Of a DNA stretch of 64,000 bases, positions 33,514-41,541 are shown piece by piece. How positions within the stretch are numbered: position 1 is the stretch's first letter; every line of letters starts with the position of its first letter. Origin of the DNA: Terrimesophilobacter bigeumensis (GTDB lineage: Bacteria > Actinomycetota > Actinomycetes > Actinomycetales > Microbacteriaceae); contig NZ_BAABAE010000004.1 in the NCBI RefSeq assembly GCF_039537265.1, positions 1 through 64,000 on the forward strand, given 5' to 3'. Below the pieces are notes generated by a model, which worked only from the letters and a program-made list of their open reading frames with translations, was not told the DNA's origin and searched no databases. Both the position numbers and the translations under genes were made by a program.

Positions 33514-35078
33514 TGACCGTCGGGCGCACGCACGCCGTGGCCCTGCTCGGGCTGCAGGGCGCGATCGTCGAGATCGAGGCGGACTACTCGTCCCAGTTGC
33601 CGAAGTTCGTGATCATCGGGCTACCGGATGCCGCCCTCGGCGAGGCGCGTGACCGCGTTCTCGCCGCGGCCGCGAACTCCGGATGCGAGTTGCCGAGCCG
33701 CCGCCTCACCGTGAACCTGTCGCCCGCGGCGCTGCCCAAGCAGGGCTCCGGCTTCGACCTGGGGATCGCGCTCGCAACTCTCGCCGCCGCGGGGATCGTG
33801 CAGCCGGAGTCGATCGACCGGGTCGTGCACCTCGGGGAACTCGGTCTCGACGGGCGCCTGCGGCCGATCACCGGCATCCTGCCCGCGGTCTCGGCTGCGG
33901 CATCCGCGGGGTTCGCCACGGTCATGGTTCCGACCGGCAACGCGGAGGAGGCCGCGCTTGTGCCGGGCATCCGGGTCATGCCGGTCGCCTCGCTGCGCGA
34001 CGCGGCGATCTGGCACGGTGCTGAGTTCGATCCGATCCCGGTCGACCCGATTATGCTCCCCGAGGGCGGGGCTGCAGAGGACGACCGGCTCGACCTCGCC
34101 GACATCATCGGCAATGAGGACGCCATCGAGGCGATGGTCGTCGCAGCCGCCGGTGGTCATCATGCCTTCCTGCTCGGGCCGCCCGGCTCCGGCAAGACCA
34201 TGCTCGCGGCCCGCCTGCCAGGGCTGCTTCCGGATCTCGACCCGGCCACGGCGCTCGAGGTGAGTTCGATCCGGTCGCTGTCCGGGCTCGCGGTCGGGCG
34301 TTCCCTCGTCGTGCGGCCACCCTTCGAGGCGCCGCACCACACGGCGACGGCTGCGGCTCTCATCGGTGGAGGCAGCAAGCAGATCCGGCCCGGGGCGGCT
34401 GCGCGGGCCAGCGGGGGCGTGCTGTTCCTCGACGAGGCGCCGGAGTTCAATTCCTCGGTACTGGACGCGCTTCGCCAGCCGCTCGAGTCGGGGGTCATCA
34501 GCATCCATCGGGCGAACGCGATCGCGCACTATCCTGGGCGCTTCCAGCTCATCCTCGCGGCCAACCCCTGTCCGTGCGGGCAGTACGGGGCACGGGATTC
34601 GGAGTGCACGTGCCCGCCGAGCGCGAGGCGCCGGTACCTCGGGAGACTCTCCGGTCCGCTCCTGGACCGCATCGACATCCAGCTTCGCGTGCAGCGGATC
34701 ACGAGTGCCCAGCTGAAGCTCGGGAATGAGACGCCGCGGACCACGACGGCCCGATCGCGTGAACGTGTCGTCGCCGCGCGGGCGGTGGCGGCCGAACGTC
34801 TCTCCGCAACCCCGTGGCGGCTCAACTCGCAAGTGCCGGGGTCCTGGCTTCGCGGGCCACAGGCGCGTCTGAGCGCCGTCGTGACGGCGAGCATCGATCG
34901 GGCGCTCGAACGCGGAGGCATCACGATGCGCGGCTATGACCGGGTTCTGCGCCTCGCGTGGACACTTTCCGATCTTGACTGTGCGGATTCAGACGCCGCG
35001 GATTCAGGCGCCGCTCCACCACCCACCGCCGACCATATCGGTCGTGCGCTCTACCTCAGGAAGGCGATCTCGTCATGA
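33513..35078 (+). CDS. comM: YifB/ComM family Mg-chelatase-like AAA+ ATPase
   Basis: A 521-residue protein with three parts: an N-terminal Lon-type S5 domain (VALLGLQGAIVEIEADYSS onward), a Mg-chelatase-like AAA+ domain, and a C-terminal domain. In the AAA+ domain Walker A is GPPGSGKTMLAARLPG near residue 222 and Walker B is GGVLFLDEAPEF near 305. The NPCPCGQYG...CTCPP cysteine cluster lies near 350. ComM is a helicase that extends recombination branches during natural transformation. It overlaps yraN by one base and dprA by four (ATGA), so the three form a tight operon. Confidence 0.93.
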   Translation: MTVGRTHAVALLGLQGAIVEIEADYSSQLPKFVIIGLPDAALGEARDRVLAAAANSGCELPSRRLTVNLSPAALPKQGSGFDLGIALATLAAAGIVQPESIDRVVHLGELGLDGRLRPITGILPAVSAAASAGFATVMVPTGNAEEAALVPGIRVMPVASLRDAAIWHGAEFDPIPVDPIMLPEGGAAEDDRLDLADIIGNEDAIEAMVVAAAGGHHAFLLGPPGSGKTMLAARLPGLLPDLDPATALEVSSIRSLSGLAVGRSLVVRPPFEAPHHTATAAALIGGGSKQIRPGAAARASGGVLFLDEAPEFNSSVLDALRQPLESGVISIHRANAIAHYPGRFQLILAANPCPCGQYGARDSECTCPPSARRRYLGRLSGPLLDRIDIQLRVQRITSAQLKLGNETPRTTTARSRERVVAARAVAAERLSATPWRLNSQVPGSWLRGPQARLSAVVTASIDRALERGGITMRGYDRVLRLAWTLSDLDCADSDAADSGAAPPPTADHIGRALYLRKAISS

Positions 35079-36352
35079 GCATTCTCGGATTGAAGGAGGC
35101 GGAGGTCGCCCCTCTCGTGCGGGCGGTCGCGGGGGAGGGGCTCCAGGGCGACGCGCTCCGGGAACGCTTCGCACGCGCAGCCTGGACCGGCATCGTCGAG
35201 CCGGGCGACCGGGTCGCCGGCGTGCTCATCGCTGCGCTCGGAGCGGTCGCGGCCCTCGATGCCGTCGTGGCGCGGGCAAGCGCCGAGGAGATCCTGCAGC
35301 GCGCCGCCGAGAGCGATGCCGAAGGAGAGCTCGCCGGAGACCTCGTCGCCGAGGAAGTCGAGAAGGCCATCGAGCGGTGGACGCCTCGGCTGCAGTCCCG
35401 CACGGCGCTGCTCTCCCTCAAGCAGGCCGCTCGTTACGCGGTGCGACTGCTCATCCCCGGAGACCCGGCGTGGCCGGCCGGATTCTTCGACCTCGGCCCG
35501 CATGCTCCCCTCGCCCTGTGGCTGCGCGGCAACGAGTCGACGCTGTCCTCGGTCGGCGCCTCCATCGCCCTCGTCGGCGCGCGGGCGGCCACCGGATACG
35601 GAGAACACGTGGCGATGGAGGCATCCGCGGGGCTCGTCGACCGCGGCTACACGATCATCTCCGGTGCGGCCTACGGGATCGACGGCATGGCGCACCGCGC
35701 GGCACTGGCCAGTTCGGGGCAGACCATCGCCGTGCTGGCCGGTGGTGTCGACCGGTTCTACCCGAGCGGGCACGAGGCGCTCCTCACCCGCATCGTCGAG
35801 GAGGGCGCGGTCATCTCCGAACTGCCCTGCGGCTCGGCCCCCACCAAATGGCGATTCCTGCAGCGCAACCGGCTCATCGCCGCCGCGAGTCGTGCGACGG
35901 TCGTTCTCGAGGCGGGCTGGAGGTCCGGCTCGCTCAACACCGCAGGCCACGCCGCTGCCCTCGGCCGTCCGCTCGGGGCAGTCCCAGGGCCGGTCACGAG
36001 CGCAGCATCGGCCGGATGCCACCGGCTCATCCGCGACTTCGACGCCGTCTGCGTGACCGACGCGGACGAGATGGCCGAGCTCGCGCCCCTCGACACCGCC
36101 GTCGAGCCACCGGATGCTTCAACCGGGTCGAGCGAACTACCGGGCCTCAGTGCGGAGCAGTTGAGGATCATGGACGCGCTGAGCACGAGGTCGGCGCGCC
36201 TCGTCGACGACATCGCCGCGAGGGCAGGGCTCTCCATCGCCACCGTGCAGTCGGCGCTGGGCGCCATGCAGCTCGAAGGCACCGCCACGGAGCGCGCATC
36301 CGGGTGGGTCAAGGCGAAACCGTCCTCCGCATCAGGGGCAACCGCCAGCTAA
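35075..36352 (+). CDS. dprA: DNA-processing protein DprA
   Basis: A 425-residue protein that loads RecA on incoming single-stranded DNA. The Rossmann-type core has IALVGARAATGYGEHVA near residue 170, SGAAYGIDGMAHRAAL near 200, VLAGGVDRFYPSGHEALL near 220 and SELPCGSAPTKWRFLQRNRLIAA near 250. A C-terminal winged-helix (DprA/WH) is visible near 350-415 (LSAEQLRIMDALSTRSARLVDDIAARAGL). The extra N-terminal 120 residues are helical. The ATG overlaps the comM stop. A DprA with ComM and YraN but no visible uptake pilus genes here means competence cannot be inferred from this window alone. Confidence 0.94.
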   Translation: MSILGLKEAEVAPLVRAVAGEGLQGDALRERFARAAWTGIVEPGDRVAGVLIAALGAVAALDAVVARASAEEILQRAAESDAEGELAGDLVAEEVEKAIERWTPRLQSRTALLSLKQAARYAVRLLIPGDPAWPAGFFDLGPHAPLALWLRGNESTLSSVGASIALVGARAATGYGEHVAMEASAGLVDRGYTIISGAAYGIDGMAHRAALASSGQTIAVLAGGVDRFYPSGHEALLTRIVEEGAVISELPCGSAPTKWRFLQRNRLIAAASRATVVLEAGWRSGSLNTAGHAAALGRPLGAVPGPVTSAASAGCHRLIRDFDAVCVTDADEMAELAPLDTAVEPPDASTGSSELPGLSAEQLRIMDALSTRSARLVDDIAARAGLSIATVQSALGAMQLEGTATERASGWVKAKPSSASGATAS

Positions 36353-36403
36353 TCTGGGACTGGCGACCCGCAGCAGGTCGTTCGGAAGGCAGCGCTGGCA
36401 CGA

Positions 36404-37048
36404 ATGTGGTTCTGGAACCGCGATCGACCTCGCGAGTGGGGTCGCGCGCACGTCCCGTTCGATGAGTCGACACTGCCCAGACCGAAGTTCCTCACCGTGG
36501 CCGAAGCCGTCGAAGAGGGGCTGCTCCTCACCGAATACGCGAGTCGGATGGCGGTCAAGAACCGGTTCCTCATCCGCGTGCTCGCGGGCCACGAACCGTG
36601 GGAGCTCGCCCGCGGCCAGGGAATCGCCCGCGACATCCTGCAGTCACTGGCCAGGGAATCCGACACGGATGCCGACAACCTCGACCGGCTCATCGAGAAG
36701 TTCAGTGATAATCCGGCCTCCGCACGCGACGCCCACGGTTACACGCACGACGACCTCCCGAACATGGAGCATCGGCGCGACGTCTCGCGCGAGGTGGCGC
36801 GAAGGCTCAGGGAGCAGAGCGCCGACGAGGCATTCCTGATCGAGCTCGTCAGCACGGCCAGGCGCGACGCCTGGCGCGAAGTCGCCTCCAACATCGAACA
36901 CAACCTCGACCTCGAGAACATCCCCGTCGACGCCGACTATCTGAAGCACCGTGAGCAACGGATGCGGCGCCTCATCGCCGAGGACCTCGCCGCGCTCTCG
37001 TCCCGCTCGACCGAGGAACTGGCGCCCGCCGAATACGGCGACCTCTAG
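36404..37048 (+). CDS. conserved hypothetical protein after dprA
   Basis: A 214-residue soluble, mostly helical, charged protein starting MWFWNRDRPREWGRAH. No signal peptide, membrane segment or recognisable catalytic motif is present. The stretch YTHDDLPNMEHRRDVSREVA near residue 107 and LDLENIPVDADYLKHREQRM near 165 look most conserved in style. TAATCT (36350-36355), overlapping the dprA stop, is a possible -10 giving a 43-base leader. It stands between dprA and a phosphodiesterase gene that has its own promoter. I do not recognise the family. Confidence 0.7.
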   Translation: MWFWNRDRPREWGRAHVPFDESTLPRPKFLTVAEAVEEGLLLTEYASRMAVKNRFLIRVLAGHEPWELARGQGIARDILQSLARESDTDADNLDRLIEKFSDNPASARDAHGYTHDDLPNMEHRRDVSREVARRLREQSADEAFLIELVSTARRDAWREVASNIEHNLDLENIPVDADYLKHREQRMRRLIAEDLAALSSRSTEELAPAEYGDL

Positions 37049-37051
37049 GCT
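37046..37051 (+). promoter_or_regulatory. -10 element (TAGGCT) of leaderless phosphodiesterase gene
   Basis: TAGGCT overlaps the upstream stop codon; tgacgc, then the GTG at 37058. Confidence 0.65.
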
Positions 37052-37057
37052 TGACGC

Positions 37058-37990
37058 GTGATCCAACTCGGACAGTATCCGGCCGCGAACCACGTCATCG
37101 CGCACATCAGCGACACGCACTTCCTCGGCGGTGGTCGACCGCTCTACGGGAGCGTCCAGACCGACGAGCACCTCGCCCAGGCGCTCGCCCAGCTCGAGGC
37201 GTCCGGTGCCAGGCCTGAGGCGATCGTCTTCACCGGCGACCTCGCCGACCTCGGCGAACCGGATGCCTACACGCGACTCCGCGCGCTCGTCGAACCGGTC
37301 GCCGAGCGCCTCTGCGCAACGATCGTCTGGGTCATGGGCAACCACGACGAACGACTCCAGTACTCCAGGCAGCTCTTCGACCTCGACGGTACCGAAGAAC
37401 CCCAGGACCACGTCTACGACATCGGTGGCTTGAGGATCATCTCCTTCGACACCACGGTTCCCGGCTACCACCACGGCGAGGTGACCGACGCGCAACTGGC
37501 CTGGCTCGCCGACGTGCTCGCCACGCCGGCGCCGCACGGCACCCTCCTCGCGGTGCACCACCCGCCCATCCCCACACCGCTCCTCGAAGCCATGGGCATG
37601 CTCGAGCTGCAGGACCAGGGCCGGCTCGCCGACGTCATCCGGGGCACGGATGTCCGTGGAATCCTCGCGGGGCACCTCCACTACTCGACGCACAGCACCT
37701 TCGCCGGCATCCCGGTGTCGGTTGCGGCGGCGACCTGCTACACCCTCAACCTGACGGCCAAGGACCGGCTCCTCTCGGGCGTCGACTTCGGTCAGGCCTT
37801 CAACCTCGTGCACGTCTACGACGACCGCATCGTGCACTCGATCGTCCCCGTCGGCGAGACCGTCGAGATCACCGGGTTCTCCTCCGACAACTGGGCCCAG
37901 ATCGAGGCCATGACGCCGCAGGAGCGCCTCGAACTGTTCTCCAACAAGAAGTCCCCGTTCAATGCGCGCGAGGCGACGAGCTCAACCTGA
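37058..37990 (+). CDS. metallophosphoesterase, CpdA-like 3',5'-cyclic-AMP phosphodiesterase
   Basis: A 310-residue calcineurin-like phosphoesterase with all five metal motifs: HISDTHFLGGG (near 18), VFTGDLADLGEP (near 56), VMGNHDERL (near 91), AVHHPPIPTP (near 166) and LAGHLHYSTH (near 207). This order and spacing match the class III cyclic-nucleotide phosphodiesterases (CpdA/Rv0805 type), so cAMP or a 2',3'-cyclic nucleotide is the likely substrate. There is no membrane segment. A leaderless -10 sets the GTG start. The xerC start lies downstream in the next interval with no clear promoter. Confidence 0.88.
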   Translation: MIQLGQYPAANHVIAHISDTHFLGGGRPLYGSVQTDEHLAQALAQLEASGARPEAIVFTGDLADLGEPDAYTRLRALVEPVAERLCATIVWVMGNHDERLQYSRQLFDLDGTEEPQDHVYDIGGLRIISFDTTVPGYHHGEVTDAQLAWLADVLATPAPHGTLLAVHHPPIPTPLLEAMGMLELQDQGRLADVIRGTDVRGILAGHLHYSTHSTFAGIPVSVAAATCYTLNLTAKDRLLSGVDFGQAFNLVHVYDDRIVHSIVPVGETVEITGFSSDNWAQIEAMTPQERLELFSNKKSPFNAREATSST

Positions 37991-38048
37991 GCCTGCCGGA
38001 TACCCCGGGCTGTCGGACACACCGGTCGCGGCGCGCATCCCCTCGACG

Positions 38049-38978
38049 ATGGGCGGTGTGAGGGACCATGGTCAGGTGGATCTCGCACACGCCATCGACG
38101 ACTTCGTCGGCCAGCTCACGACCCTGCGCGGGTTCAGTGAGAGCACTGCGCGCTCCTACCGGTCCGACCTCACCGCGCTGACGGGATTCGCCGTCGACCG
38201 CGGTGTGACCACCATCGAGGCGATCGACCTGGACCTCCTGCGCGACTGGCTCTGGGAGGCATCGAACTCCGGCCTCGCGAAGTCGACCCTCGCCCGCCGC
38301 ACGGCGGCCGTCCGCAGCCTCACCGCGTGGTCGACGCGAACCGGCCTGACCATGACGGATGCCGCCGCCCGCCTCCGCGCGCCCAAAGCGGACCAGCACC
38401 TTCCCCGGGTGCTCACGCGAGGGCAGATCGATGGCATCCTCCACTCGCTCGCGGCGCACGCGGCATCCGGCGATGCGATCGCGCAACGCGACCTCGCGAT
38501 CATCGAATTGCTGTACGCCTCGGCACTGCGGGTGAGCGAGCTCGTGGGCCTCGACCTCGACCAGGTCGACCTCGGGCGCCTCACCGTCCGGGTGACCGGT
38601 AAGGGGTCGAGGGAGCGGGTCGTCCCTTTCGGGGTCCCGGCGAAGGATGCGATAGCGGCCTACCTCGACCTCGGGCGGCCCCGGTTACTGGGCGAGCCGA
38701 TGACGGCGATCTTCCTCGGGGCGCGAGGCAAGCGGGTGAACTCCCGCACGGTTTACCAGCTCGTCGCGAGCCTGCTCGCCGACATCCCCGGCTCTGGCCC
38801 ATCCGGCCCGCACGCCCTCCGGCACACTTCTGCGACGCACCTGCTCGACGGGGGCGCCGACCTGCGTGCCGTGCAGGAGCTGCTCGGGCATGCGAGTCTC
38901 GGCACGACCCAGATCTACACTCATGTGTCCATGGAGCGGCTCAAGGAGAGCTACCGCACCGCCCACCCCCGCGCGTGA
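38049..38978 (+). CDS. xerC: tyrosine recombinase XerC-type
   Basis: A 309-residue tyrosine recombinase that resolves chromosome dimers at dif. The N-terminal core-binding domain (residues 12-105, with LRGFSESTARSYRSDLTAL) is followed by the catalytic domain. The active-site residues are all visible: Arg161 in ASALRVSEL, Lys185 in VTGKGSRER, His255 and Arg258 in HALRHTSATHLL, His281 in LLGHASLG and the nucleophile Tyr290 in TQIYTHVS. The ATG at 38049 is chosen because the core-binding domain starts soon after it; a GTG at 38058 is also possible. The stop codon lies inside the left arm of a 96-bp inverted repeat. Confidence 0.92.
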   Translation: MGGVRDHGQVDLAHAIDDFVGQLTTLRGFSESTARSYRSDLTALTGFAVDRGVTTIEAIDLDLLRDWLWEASNSGLAKSTLARRTAAVRSLTAWSTRTGLTMTDAAARLRAPKADQHLPRVLTRGQIDGILHSLAAHAASGDAIAQRDLAIIELLYASALRVSELVGLDLDQVDLGRLTVRVTGKGSRERVVPFGVPAKDAIAAYLDLGRPRLLGEPMTAIFLGARGKRVNSRTVYQLVASLLADIPGSGPSGPHALRHTSATHLLDGGADLRAVQELLGHASLGTTQIYTHVSMERLKESYRTAHPRA

Positions 38979-39067
38979 ACGAAAACGACGGAGATCCGTC
39001 GGTTTCCGACCACATCGGGTGCTGTGTGGCCATCCGCGACCGGATTCCCGTCGTTTTCGTTCACGCG
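38972..39067. repeat. 96-bp inverted-repeat element between xerC and the DUF2871 gene
   Basis: The arms 38972-38991 (CGCGTGAACGAAAACGACGG) and 39048-39067 are a perfect 20-base inverted repeat. The 56-base middle is itself partly self-complementary (GATCCGTCGG... against ...CGACCGGATT). The two arms contain the stop codons of both converging genes (TGA 38976-38978 and the minus-strand TGA at 39061-39063), so the element supplies both 3' ends and may be a bidirectional terminator. Confidence 0.85.
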
Positions 39068-39510
39068 ACAGGGGAAGCCTCGGCGGCGGTGGCCGAGGCA
39101 GCCGCGCGGATACGCCGGCCGAGTGCGAGGAAGAGCAGCAGAAGCCCCGCCGAGAGCAGAATGTGCCCACTCCCGGAGACCCCGGCGAGCGCCTTGCTCC
39201 ACTCGAGCCCGAGAACCTGCAGAACACCGTTGACCGTCATGGCGGATGCCGTGACGACGAGACCGAGGTTGTAGATCCAGAAGAACCAGCTGAACGCCCT
39301 CTCCTTCGAGAGTGAGAAGACCTTCTCCAGCACGAGCACGACGAGGAGCACGATGACCCCGAGCGTGAGCACGTGGGTGTGGACGACGGAGAGCTGCGTG
39401 AACCCGTCCGCGGTCGTGTAGCCGTTCAGTTTCGTGAACTCGCGGTAGAAGAGTCCGGATGCCAGCCCGAGAACGAGGTAGCCGAGGGTTGCGAAGAAGA
39501 GTTTTGTCAT
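39061..39510 (-). CDS. DUF2871 family membrane protein
   Basis: A 149-residue protein with four hydrophobic helices (about residues 5-24, 45-65, 75-98 and 108-130). It begins TKLFFATLGYLVLGLASGLFYREFTK. The QLSVVHTHVLTLG segment carries two histidines in the membrane, a feature of this family that could bind a metal or heme, though this is speculation. The ATG at 39508-39510 has AAGGCT six bases upstream, a weak -10 in leaderless position. A 24-bp site identical to one before the MMPL gene ends 30 bases from the start, so it is probably a target of the neighbouring two-component regulator. Confidence 0.85.
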   Translation of the reverse strand: MTKLFFATLGYLVLGLASGLFYREFTKLNGYTTADGFTQLSVVHTHVLTLGVIVLLVVLVLEKVFSLSKERAFSWFFWIYNLGLVVTASAMTVNGVLQVLGLEWSKALAGVSGSGHILLSAGLLLLFLALGRRIRAAASATAAEASPVA

Positions 39511-39540
39511 GCTCTCAGCCTTGCGGTGTGCACGGCCGCG

Positions 39541-39564
39541 CGAATCGTCCGAAAGTTTGAATCG
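39541..39564 (-). promoter_or_regulatory. 24-bp operator, copy 1 (before the DUF2871 gene)
   Basis: Read toward the DUF2871 gene, this site is CGATTC, AAACTTTCGGA, then CGATTCG. It is identical in all 24 bases to 41487-41510. It ends 30 bases before the start codon and is centred near -43 if the gene is leaderless, where activators that contact RNA polymerase usually bind. The CGATTC direct repeat is spaced 17 bp. Confidence 0.8.
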
Positions 39565-39594
39565 GGCGACCTCGACGCGGTCGATGCTGGAGTG

Positions 39595-40218
39595 CTAGGG
39601 GCGGATGGCGCCGATCTCGCGGGCCGCGACCACGGCGCGGGTGCGGGAGTTCACACCGAGTTTCGTAAAGATGTGCGCGAGGTGCGACTTCACCGTCGCC
39701 TCGCTGAGGAACAGTTCCCGGCCGATCTCCCGGTTGGATCGGCCGGCAGCGACCATGCCGAGAACCTCGATCTCCCGCGGACTCAATCCGGGGGTGGGGG
39801 AGCGGCGGCGCGACTCGAGACGCCCGGCGACCGACGGCGCCAGGGCGCTCGCCCCTCCCGCCGCCGCACGTACCGCGGCGATCAACTCATCCGGCGGGGT
39901 GTCCTTCAGCAGGTAACCGCTCGCGCCGGCCTCCACCGCGCCGAGGATGTCCGCGTCGGTGTCGTAGTTGGTGAGGATGAGAACGCGCGGCGGGTCATCG
40001 AGCCCGCGAATCATCCGGGTGGCGTCGGCGCCCGACGGTCCGACGCCGAATTGGAGGTCCATGAGCACGAGGTCGACCTCCCCCCGCTCGCAGTGTGCGA
40101 CGGCCTCCACGCCGCTCGCCGCCTCTGCGACGACGTCGAGGTCCTCCTCGGCGTCGAACAGGGCGCGCAGACCGGCCCGCACCACCGGGTGGTCGTCGGC
40201 GATCAGGATGCGGATCAT
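39595..40218 (-). CDS. LuxR/NarL-type response regulator
   Basis: A 207-residue response regulator. The receiver domain has the phosphoacceptor Asp54 in VDLVLMDLQFG, the acidic pocket ADDHP near residue 8 and the conserved Lys in YLLKDTPPDEL. The C-terminal LuxR-type helix-turn-helix is LSPREIEVLGMVAAGRSN...ATVKSHLAHIFTKLGV. Its ATG overlaps the kinase stop (ATGA), so the pair is co-translated. It most likely binds the 24-bp sites at 39541 and 41487, which flank the operon and precede the two neighbouring membrane protein genes. Confidence 0.93.
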   Translation of the reverse strand: MIRILIADDHPVVRAGLRALFDAEEDLDVVAEAASGVEAVAHCERGEVDLVLMDLQFGVGPSGADATRMIRGLDDPPRVLILTNYDTDADILGAVEAGASGYLLKDTPPDELIAAVRAAAGGASALAPSVAGRLESRRRSPTPGLSPREIEVLGMVAAGRSNREIGRELFLSEATVKSHLAHIFTKLGVNSRTRAVVAAREIGAIRP

Positions 40219-41420
40219 GACGCTTCGGCGATGGGGAAGGACACCGCGATGGCGGTCCCTCGGTCGGGGCCGGACTCGATCGTGAGCGTGCCGCCCTGCG
40301 CCTCTACACGTTCGCGCAGCGCCCGGAGTCCGAACGAGCCGCGCTCGACGACCGCGCGCGGGTCGAACCCGCGCCCGTCGTCCACGATGTCGAGTCCCAC
40401 CCAGTCGTCGAGCATCGTGAGGGTGAGTTCCGCGCGGGTCGCCTGCGCATGCTGCGCGACGTTGGCGAGCGACGCCTGCGCGATGCGCAGGAGCGTCGTC
40501 TCGAGGCTCATCGTCAAGGCCGTCGGCTCCCCGCTGAGGTGCAGCGTCGCGGTGAGGCCGTCGCGGGAGGCGGACTCGGCGAGCCGGGAGAGGGCATCCG
40601 GAAGGGACTGGCCGTCGAGTGCAGGCGGCGCGAGTTCGCGGATGAATCGACGCGTCTCGGCGAGGCCCTCCGCGGCCGTCGCCCTCGCCAGGCGCACATG
40701 GTCGAGCGCCCCATCCGCAACACCGTCGCGCTCCGCAGCGTGGAGCAGCAACTGGATGCTCGACAGGCCCTGGGCGACCGTGTCGTGGATCTCCCGCGCC
40801 AGCCTCGAGCGCTCCTCGAGCACGCCGGTCTCTCGTTCCCGCACGGCGAGGGCCACTCGTGTGGTGAGGAGCTCGTCGATGAGCGCCTGCCGTTCCTCGT
40901 TCTGCCGGTACAGGGCACGGTATCCGAGGCCGATGACGACCGCGACGGCGGCGCCGATCGTCGGGCCGAGCATCCCGCTGATGCTCCAGCCGATGTGCAG
41001 GGACAGCGCGAGGACCGTGACGATCGTCGATGCGGCAACCGCCGCGATGGCCCACCGCGGGGCGAGCAGGTGCAACTGCAGGAAGAAGAGCGGAAAGACC
41101 AGGAAGGCGGCATCCGGTGTCAACACGGCAAGGGTGAGCCCCTCGAGGGTGACGAGCGCGAGCCACAGCAGTTGGACCCCGCGCCCGACACCCGTACGGG
41201 CGAGGAAGGCGCCGCCGACGTAGGTCGTGAGCAGCACGATCGAGAGGGCGATGACCCAGCTCGCGTGCACCGGTGGCGCGATGGCGCTGCGGACGGCCAC
41301 GAAGATCGTGAGCAGCACGACGAGCGTGTGCAGGGCGATCCGCATCGCAAGGAACATCGGCGTCAAGGATGGCGCCGCGGAAGGGCGGTCGCCCCCGTGG
41401 GTCGCATCGCTCTCGGTCAC
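40215..41420 (-). CDS. NarL-type sensor histidine kinase with membrane sensor domain
   Basis: A 401-residue HisKA_3 kinase. Five or six membrane helices occupy about residues 25-170 with very short loops, so it probably senses a signal in or at the membrane, as in LiaS/DesK-type kinases. The phosphoacceptor is His212 in LAREIHDTVAQGLSS. The ATPase domain has the N-box region near 300 (LANVAQHAQATRAEL) and the G1 box DIVDDGRGFDP near 330. The GTG at 41418-41420 has a TAGGCT -10 seven bases upstream on the minus strand. It is divergent from the MMPL gene. Confidence 0.9.
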   Translation of the reverse strand: MTESDATHGGDRPSAAPSLTPMFLAMRIALHTLVVLLTIFVAVRSAIAPPVHASWVIALSIVLLTTYVGGAFLARTGVGRGVQLLWLALVTLEGLTLAVLTPDAAFLVFPLFFLQLHLLAPRWAIAAVAASTIVTVLALSLHIGWSISGMLGPTIGAAVAVVIGLGYRALYRQNEERQALIDELLTTRVALAVRERETGVLEERSRLAREIHDTVAQGLSSIQLLLHAAERDGVADGALDHVRLARATAAEGLAETRRFIRELAPPALDGQSLPDALSRLAESASRDGLTATLHLSGEPTALTMSLETTLLRIAQASLANVAQHAQATRAELTLTMLDDWVGLDIVDDGRGFDPRAVVERGSFGLRALRERVEAQGGTLTIESGPDRGTAIAVSFPIAEAS

Positions 41421-41427
41421 GCAGATC

Positions 41428-41433
41428 AGCCTA
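41428..41433 (-). promoter_or_regulatory. -10 element (TAGGCT) of leaderless kinase-regulator operon
   Basis: On the minus strand TAGGCT, gatctgc, then the GTG at 41420 (seven-base spacer). Confidence 0.55.
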
Positions 41434-41486
41434 GCTTCGGCGGTGCTCCCCGCCCCGGGACGGTCGCCCTCCGGGCCGGGGCGGGT

Positions 41487-41510
41487 CGATTCAAACTTTC
41501 GGACGATTCG
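41487..41510 (+). promoter_or_regulatory. 24-bp operator, copy 2 (before the MMPL gene)
   Basis: Identical over 24 bases, and in the same orientation relative to its gene, to 39541-39564. It ends 31 bases before the MMPL ATG (spacer seven instead of six to the -10), so the two sites sit at equivalent distances from their promoters. It is 67 bases or more from the kinase start, too far for direct control there. Confidence 0.8.
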
Positions 41511-41528
41511 ACGGCAGGGTGTGAAACG

Positions 41529-41534
41529 TAGCGT
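41529..41534 (+). promoter_or_regulatory. -10 element (TAGCGT) of leaderless MMPL gene
   Basis: TAGCGT, tggcgtc, then the ATG at 41542. Confidence 0.6.
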
Positions 41535-41541
41535 TGGCGTC

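Noticed and set aside
33513..36352. Proof of natural competence from yifB and dprA
   Set aside because: These genes are kept in most actinobacteria without demonstrated competence; no comEA/comEC or pilus genes are in the window.
38972..39067. Integron attC or prophage attachment site beside the xerC-type recombinase
   Set aside because: The RYYYAAC/GTTRRRY boxes of attC sites are absent, no cassette genes are present, and the recombinase has all features of the housekeeping XerC.
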